A stretch of 64,000 nucleotides of DNA from WLMZ01 sp031367435 (GCA_031367435.1 JANLPV010000166.1:48756-112755); one strand, 5' to 3'. Positions 24,397 to 32,658 are shown, numbered from the stretch's first letter. Numbers and translations are program-made. The notes: generated from the sequence alone by a model not told the origin.

Positions 24397-25607
24397 CAGG
24401 CACTCGCGATCCACTGCTGCAAGAGTGTGAGACCCTCGGTAATGTCGCCCAGCTCGATGCCGGAGTATGCAAACCGAACGTATTGGCGCTCCTCGCCTGG
24501 CTGGGGGCGACCAAAGTGACGGCGCGTGCAGAACGAGACGCCAGTGTTGTGTAGCGCGGCTTCCGCGAACGCCGGCAGATCACTGAAGCCCAGACGCGCC
24601 ATGGCATCGGTGACGTCGGGAAACAGATAGAAGGTTGCCTCGGGTGTATGGACGTCGATGCCTGGCGTCGCCGCGAGCAACGCGACCGCTGCATCGCGTC
24701 GGCGGCGCAGGACGTCGAGCAACACTGCTGTGCCTGACTGATCGCCGCGCAGTGCCTCCACGCCCGCGTACTGCACGAAATGAGTGGTGCACGACTCGTC
24801 GTTGGTATTCAACTTCGCCATCATGTCGGCTACCGCAACCGGTGCGATCGCAGCGCCCAGCCGCCATCCGGTCATCGCGAATTTCTTTGAGAAGGTGTAG
24901 AGGATGACGGTACGTTCCTGCATGCCCGGCAACGAGACGATTGATTTCGACGTGCCTGAATAGCGCATTTCGAAATACGCCTCGTCGGACAGCACCCACA
25001 AGTCGTGCTCGATTGCGAGTGCGGCGATGGCTTCACGCTCTGCGTCGGTGGATTCGGCACCGTTCGGGTTCTGTAGATCGTTGTAGATGATGGCCCGCGT
25101 GTTCGGCCCGATGAGTGCGCGCACCTGATCGAGATCGATGCGGAAGCCATTGGCGTCGGGGAGATAGCGGTAGGCCTTGGCAACACCACCGAAGTACTCG
25201 ATTTGGCTTTCGTAGATCGGATATCCGGGATTCGGATACAGCACCTCTTCTCCTGCGTTCATCACGGTCTGAATGAACTTGGTGATGACCGGCTTCCCTC
25301 CAGGTTGCACCACGACGTTGGCGGGTCCGTACCGCACACCGCGTCGGTCGGCGACGTCGTCGGCCAGCGCTTCGCGGAGTTGGGGGATACCGGCTGCCTG
25401 GCAATAGCCGGTCTTGCCATCGGCAATCGCGCGGTTCATTGCCTCAATCACATTCGCGGGAGTGGCCAAGTTGAGATCACCAAGGTGGAATGGAAAGATG
25501 CGGTTTCCCTTGGCACCCCACTCGGCGGCGGCAAGCGACACGGCGAATGCGGTCTCCGTCCCGAGCCGAACGAGTCGTTCAGCAAGTGGTTGCGATGCAA
25601 GTGACAT
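24396..25607 (-). CDS. Class I/II PLP-dependent aminotransferase
   Basis: A 403-residue fold-type I aminotransferase. The PLP lysine lies in FSKKFAMTGWRLG, the ring-stacking and phosphate residues in NPGYPIYESQIEYFGG and IIYNDLQNPNGAES, and the C-terminal arginine in YVRFAYS. It resembles aspartate/alanine-type enzymes. The start ATG at 25607 is supported by GGAAGGA upstream. It is the first gene of a compact operon with a 2-hydroxyacid dehydrogenase, a tetronate kinase and PdxA2, and is divergent from a transporter, so its substrate is likely an amino acid feeding that pathway. Confidence 0.88.
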   Translation of the reverse strand: MSLASQPLAERLVRLGTETAFAVSLAAAEWGAKGNRIFPFHLGDLNLATPANVIEAMNRAIADGKTGYCQAAGIPQLREALADDVADRRGVRYGPANVVVQPGGKPVITKFIQTVMNAGEEVLYPNPGYPIYESQIEYFGGVAKAYRYLPDANGFRIDLDQVRALIGPNTRAIIYNDLQNPNGAESTDAEREAIAALAIEHDLWVLSDEAYFEMRYSGTSKSIVSLPGMQERTVILYTFSKKFAMTGWRLGAAIAPVAVADMMAKLNTNDESCTTHFVQYAGVEALRGDQSGTAVLLDVLRRRRDAAVALLAATPGIDVHTPEATFYLFPDVTDAMARLGFSDLPAFAEAALHNTGVSFCTRRHFGRPQPGEERQYVRFAYSGIELGDITEGLTLLQQWIASA

Positions 25608-25691
25608 GCGGGTTCCTTCCGGTAGATCGGTGCTCTGATCCTTGGCGAGACTGTACAAAATATCAACCTTGGCTGCCACATTTCGGGAATC

Positions 25692-25706
25692 TTCCGTATG
25701 TCGGAA
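25692..25706. promoter_or_regulatory. Palindromic operator candidate in a divergent promoter region
   Basis: TTCCG-TATGT-CGGAA has perfect five-base arms and lies in the 134-base region between the aminotransferase operon and the EamA gene. A related half (CGGGAAT) precedes it. Its placement lets one regulator act on both directions. Confidence 0.5.
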
Positions 25707-25729
25707 AGTTCGCCCATGGCTGAGTGGTC

Positions 25730-25735
25730 TACAAT
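25730..25735 (+). promoter_or_regulatory. -10 box of the EamA gene, suggesting a leaderless mRNA
   Basis: TACAAT is one mismatch from TATAAT and ends six bases before the ATG at 25742, so transcription would begin at or next to the start codon. No ribosome binding site is present. Confidence 0.5.
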
Positions 25736-25741
25736 TCGCCG

Positions 25742-26710
25742 ATGTCTGTCGTCGAAGAACCCGAGAACACGCTGGCGTCGACTGCATCAAGATCGGCGTC
25801 TACAACGCCAATTACCTCTCCATCCAACTCGACCCGACTCGGCCCAGGACTGGCGTGGGGAGTGGTCGGTGTCGTTGCCTTCAGCGTGTCGTTACCTGCC
25901 ACCAAGTTGGCGATCAGAACACTCGATCCGGTCTTCGTGTCCATCGGCCGAGCAGTCATTGCAGGACTACTCGCCACGATCCTGCTTCGAGCAACGCACG
26001 CTGCCCTGCCAACAGCGGATCAACTCCGGCGTTTGGCCGTCGTGTCCGCGGGAGTCGTGTTCGGCTTTCCGCTCTTCACGGGCTACGCCCTCAAGCATGT
26101 GCCGTCGGCGCACGGCGCGGTCGTCATCGGCATCTTGCCCGCAGCAACTGCCGTGCTCGGTGTTATTCGAAATCGTGAGCGGCCGAGTCCGGTGTTCTGG
26201 TTAGCCGCGCTCGTGGGTTCGGCGATCGTCATCGGCTTCGCGCTGCGCCACGGCACCGGTGGCTTCGAACTTGCCGACCTCATGCTGTTGGGTGCCGTTG
26301 CGTGTGCGGCAATTGGCTATGTCGAGGGTGCACGCCTGGCAGCCGAGCTCGGCGGCGCGAGGGTTATCTGCTGGTCGGTGCTGATCGCGCTGCCGTTGAC
26401 AGTGCCGATCACTGTGTACGCCGGCCTGAGCAACGGCGTGCATGGCAACACTTCGTCGTGGTTGGCGCTCGTGTACCTCGGTGTCGTCAGCATGTTCCTC
26501 GGGTTCTTTGCCTGGTATCGCGGTCTGCACGAAGGTGGCGTTGCCCGCGTCAGCCAAGTGCAATTGGCTCAGCCAGGTCTGTCACTCATCTGGGCAGCAC
26601 TGTTACTGCATGAGCATCTCGACGCCGCGGGTGTATTGGCCACGGCAGCCATCGTCTCGTGCGTTGCCGTTGCACAGCGGGCGCGTATCGACTCACATAC
26701 GGCGAGTTGA
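25742..26710 (+). CDS. EamA/RhaT-family (DMT) transporter
   Basis: A 322-residue membrane protein with about ten helices in two five-helix EamA repeats, after a 40-residue Ser/Thr-rich cytosolic tail. Family-typical segments are seen (SLPATKLAIRTLDPVFVSIGRAVIAGLLA; ending VSQVQLAQPGLSLIWAALLLHEHL, where the PxxxxxxxxxxLxE pattern closes the second repeat). These proteins move amino acids, sugars or small metabolites. It is divergent from the aminotransferase/kinase/PdxA2 operon, so it may move that pathway's substrate or relieve its build-up. Confidence 0.85.
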   Translation: MSVVEEPENTLASTASRSASTTPITSPSNSTRLGPGLAWGVVGVVAFSVSLPATKLAIRTLDPVFVSIGRAVIAGLLATILLRATHAALPTADQLRRLAVVSAGVVFGFPLFTGYALKHVPSAHGAVVIGILPAATAVLGVIRNRERPSPVFWLAALVGSAIVIGFALRHGTGGFELADLMLLGAVACAAIGYVEGARLAAELGGARVICWSVLIALPLTVPITVYAGLSNGVHGNTSSWLALVYLGVVSMFLGFFAWYRGLHEGGVARVSQVQLAQPGLSLIWAALLLHEHLDAAGVLATAAIVSCVAVAQRARIDSHTAS

Positions 26711-26723
26711 CGACGGCTGGTAG

Positions 26724-27986
26724 TCAGATCGCAGAAGATGCTCGCGGCTGCAACCAGGAGACCGCACCGCGGGCGGCAGCAACGCCTGTACTGAAGCACG
26801 CTTGCAGAAGGTAACCGCCGGTGGGTGCCTCCCAATCGAGCATTTCGCCCGCGATGAACACCCCCGGCTTGCGGTGCAGCATGAAGCGATCATCGATTTC
26901 ATGGAACGCGACGCCACCGGCAGTCGAGATGGCGCGATCGATTGATTGTGTGCCCGTGAGCCGTAATCGCATTGTCTTGAGTTGGTCCGATGGCGTGTTC
27001 GTCTCGCGCATGAGCGCAATCGCGACCGGCTGGAGTCCGGCGCGGCGAAGGCGCGTTGATACCGAATCGCCAGCGCGGGTCTTGTCGAGTCGGACTCGGA
27101 GCTGCTCGGCGGACAGGTCTGGATGCAGATCGACGATGAGATCAACGTGACCGTCTCGAGCGATTGCGTCTCTAGCTTGCGCACCGACCGCGTAGACAGC
27201 GCCACCCTCGACGCCTGTTGCTGTGATCATCGCCTCGCCGCGGGCGTTGGCGCCCACGAGGCTGAGGCCGACATTCTTTAACGGCACACCAGCGAAGCGT
27301 TCGCGAAATGACTCGGACCACTCAATGATGAACCCGCAGTTAGCCGGTCGCAACGGCGTGACCTCCACGCCGAGACCTCGAAGTGTTGGCACCCACGCCG
27401 CGGTCGAGCCGGTGCGTGGCCAACTCGCGCCGCCCAAGGCAAGAATTGTCGCGTCGGGTCGAAGTGTGAGTTCGCCGTGCGGGCCCTCGGCGAGCAATGC
27501 GCCGTCGTGCGTCCAGCCGCGCCAGTCGTGGCGCGTCAGTATCGTGACGTCCAGTTCATTCAGCCGCGCGATCCACGCACGAAGAAGTTGTGTGGCGCGA
27601 AATGTCGCCGGAAACACCCGGCCGCTGGAGCCAACAAAGGTGGGTTGGCCGAGTGCGGCGCTCCACGCCCGTAGCGCCGCCGGAGGGAACGCGCCAATCG
27701 CACGCTCAAGCCGAGAAGTTGCGTGGCCATATCGGCTGATGATCTGATCGACCGGTTCGCTATGGGTGAGGTTCAAGCCACCACGCCCGGCGAGCAACAG
27801 TTTGCGACCAACCGTTGGCATGTGTTCGATGATTGTCACCTGCCAGCCAGCGGCGGCCAATGTCTCGGCGGCGATCAGCCCTGCGGGTCCGCCACCGACA
27901 ACGACCGCGAACGGAACGACCACGGACGGAACGACCCCGGACGCAACTACCACGGACGGAACGACCACGGACGCAGGTGGGCTCAC
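26724..27986 (-). CDS. HI0933/BaiN-type FAD-binding oxidoreductase
   Basis: A flavoprotein of about 400-420 residues. The FAD site is VVVGGGPAGLIAAETLAAAG with a following GRKLLLAGRGGLNLTHSE, and the C-terminal GGVAFHEIDDRFMLHRKPGVF...GEMLDWEAPTGGYLLQACFSTG matches the family. Its reaction is unassigned. The start is uncertain: GTG codons at 27986, 27968, 27953 and 27923 are all in frame, and the last three sit in a 15-base tandem repeat that encodes SVVVP-like units. The conserved part begins only after these, so the shortest form may be the real one. Confidence 0.82.
   Translation of the reverse strand: MSPPASVVVPSVVVASGVVPSVVVPFAVVVGGGPAGLIAAETLAAAGWQVTIIEHMPTVGRKLLLAGRGGLNLTHSEPVDQIISRYGHATSRLERAIGAFPPAALRAWSAALGQPTFVGSSGRVFPATFRATQLLRAWIARLNELDVTILTRHDWRGWTHDGALLAEGPHGELTLRPDATILALGGASWPRTGSTAAWVPTLRGLGVEVTPLRPANCGFIIEWSESFRERFAGVPLKNVGLSLVGANARGEAMITATGVEGGAVYAVGAQARDAIARDGHVDLIVDLHPDLSAEQLRVRLDKTRAGDSVSTRLRRAGLQPVAIALMRETNTPSDQLKTMRLRLTGTQSIDRAISTAGGVAFHEIDDRFMLHRKPGVFIAGEMLDWEAPTGGYLLQACFSTGVAAARGAVSWLQPRASSAI
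27913..27972 (-). repeat. 15-bp tandem repeat, four units, in the flavoprotein N-terminus
   Basis: Four units of GGAACGACCACGGAC (on the plus strand) with one to three changes, at 27913, 27928, 27943 and 27958. Read on the minus strand they encode five-residue units like SVVVP, and most units hold an in-frame GTG. Confidence 0.9.
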
Positions 27987-28030
27987 GCCGTCAGAGTAAC
28001 GCCTTGTAACTCGAACAAACTTGCATCGAC

Positions 28031-28078
28031 AACGATGACGGCTGGCAACGATGATGGCTGGCAACGATCATGGTCGGC
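28031..28078 (+). repeat. 16-bp tandem repeat, three units, intergenic
   Basis: AACGATGACGGCTGGC and two variants follow one another at 28031, 28047 and 28063. They lie in the gap between the flavoprotein and the redox operon and are not coding. The rest of this 233-base gap holds the candidate operator at 28181 and a ribosome binding site. Confidence 0.85.
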
Positions 28079-28180
28079 AGGCATCGTGAGCAGGACTATG
28101 GTCGGGTGTGGGTCCGGGTTTACCCACGGGCGGACATGGGTAGAACTTGGGACCTTAGGCCCTATTTGCAACGAACGTAA

Positions 28181-28191
28181 TTTGTTACAAA
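28181..28191. promoter_or_regulatory. Short palindrome upstream of the redox operon
   Basis: TTTGT-T-ACAAA is a perfect 11-base palindrome 28 bases before the first gene of the cupredoxin/cytochrome operon. It could be an operator; the regulator is unknown. AGAAGGAG follows at about 28205. Confidence 0.35.
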
Positions 28192-28219
28192 GGGTCCATC
28201 TACTAGAAGGAGAACACAC

Positions 28220-28696
28220 ATGAAGCGAGGAATTGTTGTGTTTGCAACAGGAGCATTGGCCTTTGTCGGCCTTGTCGGTTGTTCAAGCAGCAGTAAGACC
28301 GTCACAACATCTGGCGGCGGCGGAGTTACCGTCCCCGTAGCCACTGGAACGCCAGTCGCAGTGACGGCAGGCGACACGAACGACACCACACAGTTCCTCA
28401 AGGCCGATCCGGTCACGGTTGCGGCTGGATCCACGACGTTCACGTTGACCAACACCGGCACCAAAAAGCACGAGATGGTCGTGTTGAAGACCGATGAGGC
28501 AATCGATGCGCTCAAGATTGACGCTGCGACGAACAAGGTGAGCGAAGACACCACCGTTGGCGAAGTTGGCGAGACCGACATCGGCAAGACCGGAAGCGTC
28601 ACCCTCGACCTCAAGCCCGGCAAGTACATCTTGGTGTGCAATATCGAAAAGCATTACGGCCAGGGCATGCGCGTTGCCTTTACGGTCACGGGATGA
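28220..28696 (+). CDS. Cupredoxin-like lipoprotein
   Basis: A 158-residue exported copper-protein candidate. Lipoprotein signal KRGIVVFATGALAFVG with lipobox LVGC, a Gly/Ser linker, then a cupredoxin domain with His in GTKKHEMVVLK and the ligand cluster LVCNIEKHYGQGM (Cys, His, Met). A strong AGAAGGAG fixes the ATG. It is the first gene of a six-gene operon with a b6-like cytochrome, Rieske protein and cytochrome c, so it may be the mobile or anchored electron acceptor of that complex. Its stop overlaps the next gene (ATGA). Confidence 0.85.
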   Translation: MKRGIVVFATGALAFVGLVGCSSSSKTVTTSGGGGVTVPVATGTPVAVTAGDTNDTTQFLKADPVTVAAGSTTFTLTNTGTKKHEMVVLKTDEAIDALKIDAATNKVSEDTTVGEVGETDIGKTGSVTLDLKPGKYILVCNIEKHYGQGMRVAFTVTG

Positions 28697-28899
28697 AATG
28701 GCCCCGAGCCATCGTCAGTGGTGTGGTCATCGTTGTCGTGGCCTTTGCTCTGCTCGTCGTGATTCCTGACCTCATCCTTTCGCAGGTCACGAACTTCGAG
28801 CGGGGAGGTCGCGTCGCACTCGCTACTGGGTGGTTCGCCGCCGCACTCGTTGGACTGCTCTGGGGGCTTCGCCGCCTCCAGAGCCGTCACATCATTTGA
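28693..28899 (+). CDS. Small two-helix membrane protein, 68 aa
   Basis: A 68-residue protein with two predicted membrane helices (about residues 8-28 and 42-60) joined by a short loop and a basic C-terminus (RRLQSRHII). No family recognised. It overlaps the cupredoxin gene before it and the Fe-S flavoprotein gene after it (TGATG), so it is almost surely translated as part of the operon. It may be a small subunit or assembly factor of the cytochrome complex. Confidence 0.7.
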   Translation: MKWPRAIVSGVVIVVVAFALLVVIPDLILSQVTNFERGGRVALATGWFAAALVGLLWGLRRLQSRHII

Positions 28900-30731
28900 T
28901 GACGACGTCGCTACCGATTCCCGACGCCGCATGGCTGTGGGAAAACGAACCGTGCCGGGCTGCATGCCCGGTGCATACCGACGCGGGTGCGTACGTCACA
29001 GCGATTGCCGAGGGCAGATTCCGCGAGGCGTACATGATTGCCCGCGGTCCCAATCCCTTTCCATCGATCTGCGGTCGGGTGTGCGCCGCGCCGTGTGAGA
29101 CGGCATGTCGGCGGGGAAAGATCGATGCCCCAGTATCGATCCGGGCCCTGAAGCGATTCGTGAGCGAGCGTTATGGCGTCGAAAGCTTTGCTGGTGCCAG
29201 CGCGTGGCATGAGGGGCACGGACCTGTACCTCCCGCGACGGGCGCGTCAGTTGCGATTATCGGTGGCGGTCCGGGCGGACTCGCCGCCGCCCACGATCTC
29301 CGTCTGGCCGGTCATCCGGTCACGATTTACGAAGCAGAGTCACGCCTCGGCGGGATGATGGTACTCGGCATTCCGGAGTACCGGTTGCCGCGACCGCTCA
29401 TCGAACGCGAAATCGACGCGATCCTCGAACTCGGTGTCGATGTCCGGCTGAATTGTCGAATTGGTCGCGACGTCACCTTCGACGAGCTGCTTGCCCAGCA
29501 CGCAGCGGTGTTTGTCTGTGTTGGAACCGGTCGTGGCCGTAGCCTCGATATCCCTGGCAATGACTTGGATGGAGTGTTCAAGGCCGTTGAGTTCCTCCTC
29601 AATGTGAATCGTGGATTCCGCGTCGATCTGGGCGAGCGAGTCGTCGTGGTTGGCGGCGGCAACGTTGCCTTCGATGCAGCGCGAACCGCGCTGCGCGCGG
29701 CCGCGAACGACGAAGCGGCACCAGCGCCTGTGGTGCTGGGTACCAGCGCCGCGGACGACGCCCGCCGAGGGCTGACAACAACTCTCGATGCCGCGCGAGC
29801 TGCAATTCGCGCTGGCGTGCTGCACGTCACTGTGGTCGCGCTCGAGTCATTTGCGGAGATGCCCGCCGCGCTCGAAGAGATCGAGGAAGCTGAATCCGAG
29901 GGGATTCACATCGTGTATCGCCGTGGACCTCACCGCATCGTCGGCGATGGACGCGTCACCGGCCTAGAGACGATTGAGGTTGTTTCGGTGTTCGACGATC
30001 AGCATCGTTTTGCACCTGTGTTTGCACCCGGAACTGAATCGATCATTCCTGCCGACACCGTGATCTTGGCCGTGGGCCAATCGCCCGACGTCGAGTTTCT
30101 CGGCGAGGGAACCACCGACCGCAATCGCTTCGGTGGTGTTGCCGTCGACACGACGTTGCACTCGAGCCATCCTCGGGTGTGGGCGGGCGGCGACGTTGCC
30201 TTCGGGCCGCGCAACCTCATCGACGCCATCGCCGATGGGCGCAACGCTGCAGCTTCGATTCACGCGTCGTTGTCCGGCAACCCAATGGCCGCACCCGCCG
30301 TCGCTGCCAAAGCGTCGGCAAGCGTGCGCATCGAGCTCACCGCGAAGCCGAACTTTCGGCGGATGGCCACTGGGTACGACGCGATTTCGCGGGTGCCGGT
30401 GCCGAGCGTGCCGAACGAGCGTCGTATTGGGTTTGCCGAGGTTGAAACCGGCTACGACGAAGGTCATGCGGTGCTCGAAGGTCTGCGCTGCCTGAGGTGT
30501 TTCGACAACATCATGCTCAAACCCGAGCTCTGCATTCTGTGCGGCCTGTGCGTTGATGTCTGTCCGACCAACTGCATCTCAATCGTGCGCGCGGATAACG
30601 CCGGGCACGGGACAGCGGCGCAATCAGCGTTGTTGCTCGACGAGGAACTCTGTATTCGCTGCGGGCTGTGCATCAACCGGTGCCCACCATCGGCTCTCTT
30701 GATGGTTCATGCCAAGGAGGTTGTTTCATGA
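28899..30731 (+). CDS. GltD-type FAD/NAD(P) oxidoreductase with N- and C-terminal Fe-S domains
   Basis: A 610-residue cytoplasmic redox protein. The N-terminus has the GltD-like cysteine set (EPCRAACP and CGRVCAAPCETACRRG) for [4Fe-4S] clusters. An FAD fold follows (IIGGGPGGLAAAHDL, then GIPEYRLPRPLIEREI) and a NAD(P) fold (VVVGGGNVAFDAA). The C-terminus has CLRC and then two ferredoxin motifs, CILCGLCVDVCP and CIRCGLCINRCP. It can link NAD(P)H or ferredoxin to a quinone or cytochrome through its clusters. It is coupled by overlaps to a membrane protein before and cytochrome b after it (ATGA), so it probably is a peripheral subunit of the b6-like complex. Role inferred. Confidence 0.85.
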   Translation: MTTSLPIPDAAWLWENEPCRAACPVHTDAGAYVTAIAEGRFREAYMIARGPNPFPSICGRVCAAPCETACRRGKIDAPVSIRALKRFVSERYGVESFAGASAWHEGHGPVPPATGASVAIIGGGPGGLAAAHDLRLAGHPVTIYEAESRLGGMMVLGIPEYRLPRPLIEREIDAILELGVDVRLNCRIGRDVTFDELLAQHAAVFVCVGTGRGRSLDIPGNDLDGVFKAVEFLLNVNRGFRVDLGERVVVVGGGNVAFDAARTALRAAANDEAAPAPVVLGTSAADDARRGLTTTLDAARAAIRAGVLHVTVVALESFAEMPAALEEIEEAESEGIHIVYRRGPHRIVGDGRVTGLETIEVVSVFDDQHRFAPVFAPGTESIIPADTVILAVGQSPDVEFLGEGTTDRNRFGGVAVDTTLHSSHPRVWAGGDVAFGPRNLIDAIADGRNAAASIHASLSGNPMAAPAVAAKASASVRIELTAKPNFRRMATGYDAISRVPVPSVPNERRIGFAEVETGYDEGHAVLEGLRCLRCFDNIMLKPELCILCGLCVDVCPTNCISIVRADNAGHGTAAQSALLLDEELCIRCGLCINRCPPSALLMVHAKEVVS

Positions 30732-32155
30732 TCGAACAGCAAACCGCGAGCGGTGAGCACCTGCGCGATGGTCTTGAACCCGACGTCTACCCCGTGCCGG
30801 AAAGTCGCTGGCAACGCATCACGCACACCGACGCGTGGAGGTCGGTGTTTCGTCATCCGCAGCTCGACACACCACGCGGCCGGGCATTGCAGGGATTTTC
30901 GAATGTGTTCCTGCATGTGTATCCGGTCAAGGTGCCGCGTCGGGTGCTGCGCCTGCGTTACTCGTGGCGCCTCGGTTACATCGCGACCGTGCTGTTCACG
31001 ATTCTGGTGGTCACCGGTATCTATCTCATGTTCTTCTATACGCCTTCGGTCACGGCGGCGTATGGCGATATGCAGCAACTCCGCACGGGCATCGGCTTCG
31101 GACAACTTGTACGAAACGTGCATCGATGGTCGGCGCACCTCATGGTGCTCGTTGTCGTATTGCACCTGATTCGAGTTTTCTTCGCCGGCGCGTATAAGCG
31201 GCCCCGACAATTCAATTGGGTGATCGGCATGGGGTTGTTCGCCATCACGCTCGGCTTTTCGTTCACTGGCTACCTACTGCCATGGGATCAGCTCAGCTAT
31301 TGGGCCGTCACCGTGGGCACCAACCTGGTGAGCTATGTGCCACTGCTCGGCGGGGTGCTGACGGATCTGCTCATTGGCGGCCCACAGATTGGCCAATCGA
31401 CGCTGCAGCGTTTCTATGCACTTCACGTCGCGGTGTTGCCGTTGGCGTTGGCAATGATGTTGATGGTGCACATCTGGCGAGTCCGTAAAGACGGCTTCGC
31501 TGTGCGTCGCGGCAGTACCGGAGCGTTTGCCGAAGGTGCAACCGATATGGCGCACCTCGATGGTGACGGCGTTGGCGCGAGCGATTCGTCCGATGCTCAT
31601 GGGTCGGGCGGCGGGGCCACGGCGCCTGCGTTACCCGCGGCTACCGCACTGGCCATCGCAAACGGTGATCGAGTGCGTTTACTTGGAGTCGTCGACCGCG
31701 AGTCGGTCACCGCGGAGGAACGTCTCACCGACGACACCGTGTTTGCCTGGCCGCATCTCCTTGTGCGACATGTCGTCGTCGGCCTCGGCACCGTCGCAAC
31801 TGTGTTGGCACTTGGTGTTGCATTTGCCGCACCGCTTCGTGACATCGCCAATCCCAACCTCACGCCCGAACCTGCCAAGGCACCGTGGTACTTCGTTGGG
31901 CTCCAAGAGTTGCTCTCGCATTTCGATCCGCTCATTGCCGGCATCTTCGTGCCAGCCGGCGTGCTGCTCGTCCTCACCCTGTTGCCCTATTTCGATCGCA
32001 ACCCCTCAACGGAGTCGAAATACCGCAAGGTTGCCATCTCGATTTTCGCAACCATCTTGATCATTGCAGTCGTGCTCACCGTCATCGGTGCCCTCTTCCG
32101 AGGACCGGGGTGGGAGTTCGTTCCGCCGTGGAAGCATTCGTACTTGGAGATGTGA
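30728..32155 (+). CDS. Fused cytochrome b6/subunit IV-type cytochrome b
   Basis: A 475-residue membrane cytochrome b of a Rieske complex. The N-terminal half follows cytochrome b6: RNVHRWSAHLMVLVVVLH with heme histidines 14 apart, GYLLPWDQLSYWAV, STLQRFYALH and VHIWRVRKDG, the second pair 15 apart as in b6 rather than 14 as in bc1. The cysteine that binds the extra heme in true b6 is not present at the expected place (RYSWRLGY). After a Gly/Ser/Ala-rich linker of about 55 residues the subunit-IV part follows, with EPAKAPWYFVGLQELL in the PEWY region, where Glu is replaced. It oxidises quinol and passes electrons to the Rieske protein. Confidence 0.92.
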   Translation: MIEQQTASGEHLRDGLEPDVYPVPESRWQRITHTDAWRSVFRHPQLDTPRGRALQGFSNVFLHVYPVKVPRRVLRLRYSWRLGYIATVLFTILVVTGIYLMFFYTPSVTAAYGDMQQLRTGIGFGQLVRNVHRWSAHLMVLVVVLHLIRVFFAGAYKRPRQFNWVIGMGLFAITLGFSFTGYLLPWDQLSYWAVTVGTNLVSYVPLLGGVLTDLLIGGPQIGQSTLQRFYALHVAVLPLALAMMLMVHIWRVRKDGFAVRRGSTGAFAEGATDMAHLDGDGVGASDSSDAHGSGGGATAPALPAATALAIANGDRVRLLGVVDRESVTAEERLTDDTVFAWPHLLVRHVVVGLGTVATVLALGVAFAAPLRDIANPNLTPEPAKAPWYFVGLQELLSHFDPLIAGIFVPAGVLLVLTLLPYFDRNPSTESKYRKVAISIFATILIIAVVLTVIGALFRGPGWEFVPPWKHSYLEM

Positions 32156-32163
32156 GGAACATC

Positions 32164-32658
32164 ATGGCTACAACACGCAGAAATCTGCTCCGCACCGGTT
32201 GGAAGCTCGGCGGTGGTCTCCTCACTCTTGCCGCTGGTTGGACCTCATGGGAATTGCTCCGCCCGCTCACCGTCGCCGGCGCGAGCGGCAAGATCAAACT
32301 CGGCAGTCCGGCCAACTTCAAACCGGGCACGGCAACGTTTGTGAATCAGGGTCGGCTCTGGGTCTCCAACGCCGATGGTCACCTCTTTGCCATCTCACAG
32401 AAGTGTCCTCATCTCGGCTGCCGTGTGCCGTTCTGCGAGAGCTCAGGCCGCTTCGAGTGTCCATGTCACGGATCGGTGTTCGACATTGCCGGCGAGTGGA
32501 TTACGGGTCCCTCGCCACGCGGTATGGACCAACATCCACTCACCGTCGAAGGCGATGTCCTCGTCGTGGACACCAGCAAGCGCATCAATGGTCCTGACCA
32601 TGGCGCTGCGGCCTTCCTCACCGACCCGAAGGGCCCGGCCTGCGCCGGGAATGGGTGA
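32164..32658 (+). CDS. Rieske [2Fe-2S] iron-sulfur protein
   Basis: A 164-residue Rieske subunit of the cytochrome b complex. The N-terminus has a twin-arginine-like anchor (TTRRNLLRTGWKLGGG, then a hydrophobic stretch). The cluster boxes are CPHLGC and CPCHGS, with the extra cysteine (CESS) that completes the disulfide-type loop, and GPSPRGMDQHPLTVEGDVLVVD closes the fold. It takes electrons from quinol at the Qo site and gives them to cytochrome c or the cupredoxin. The gene is 8 bases after cytochrome b, and its stop overlaps the cytochrome c gene (GTGA). Confidence 0.93.
   Translation: MATTRRNLLRTGWKLGGGLLTLAAGWTSWELLRPLTVAGASGKIKLGSPANFKPGTATFVNQGRLWVSNADGHLFAISQKCPHLGCRVPFCESSGRFECPCHGSVFDIAGEWITGPSPRGMDQHPLTVEGDVLVVDTSKRINGPDHGAAAFLTDPKGPACAGNG

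Noticed and set aside
27913..28078. A CRISPR array at the repeated units
   Set aside because: The units are contiguous with no spacers and are partly coding; no cas genes are in the window.
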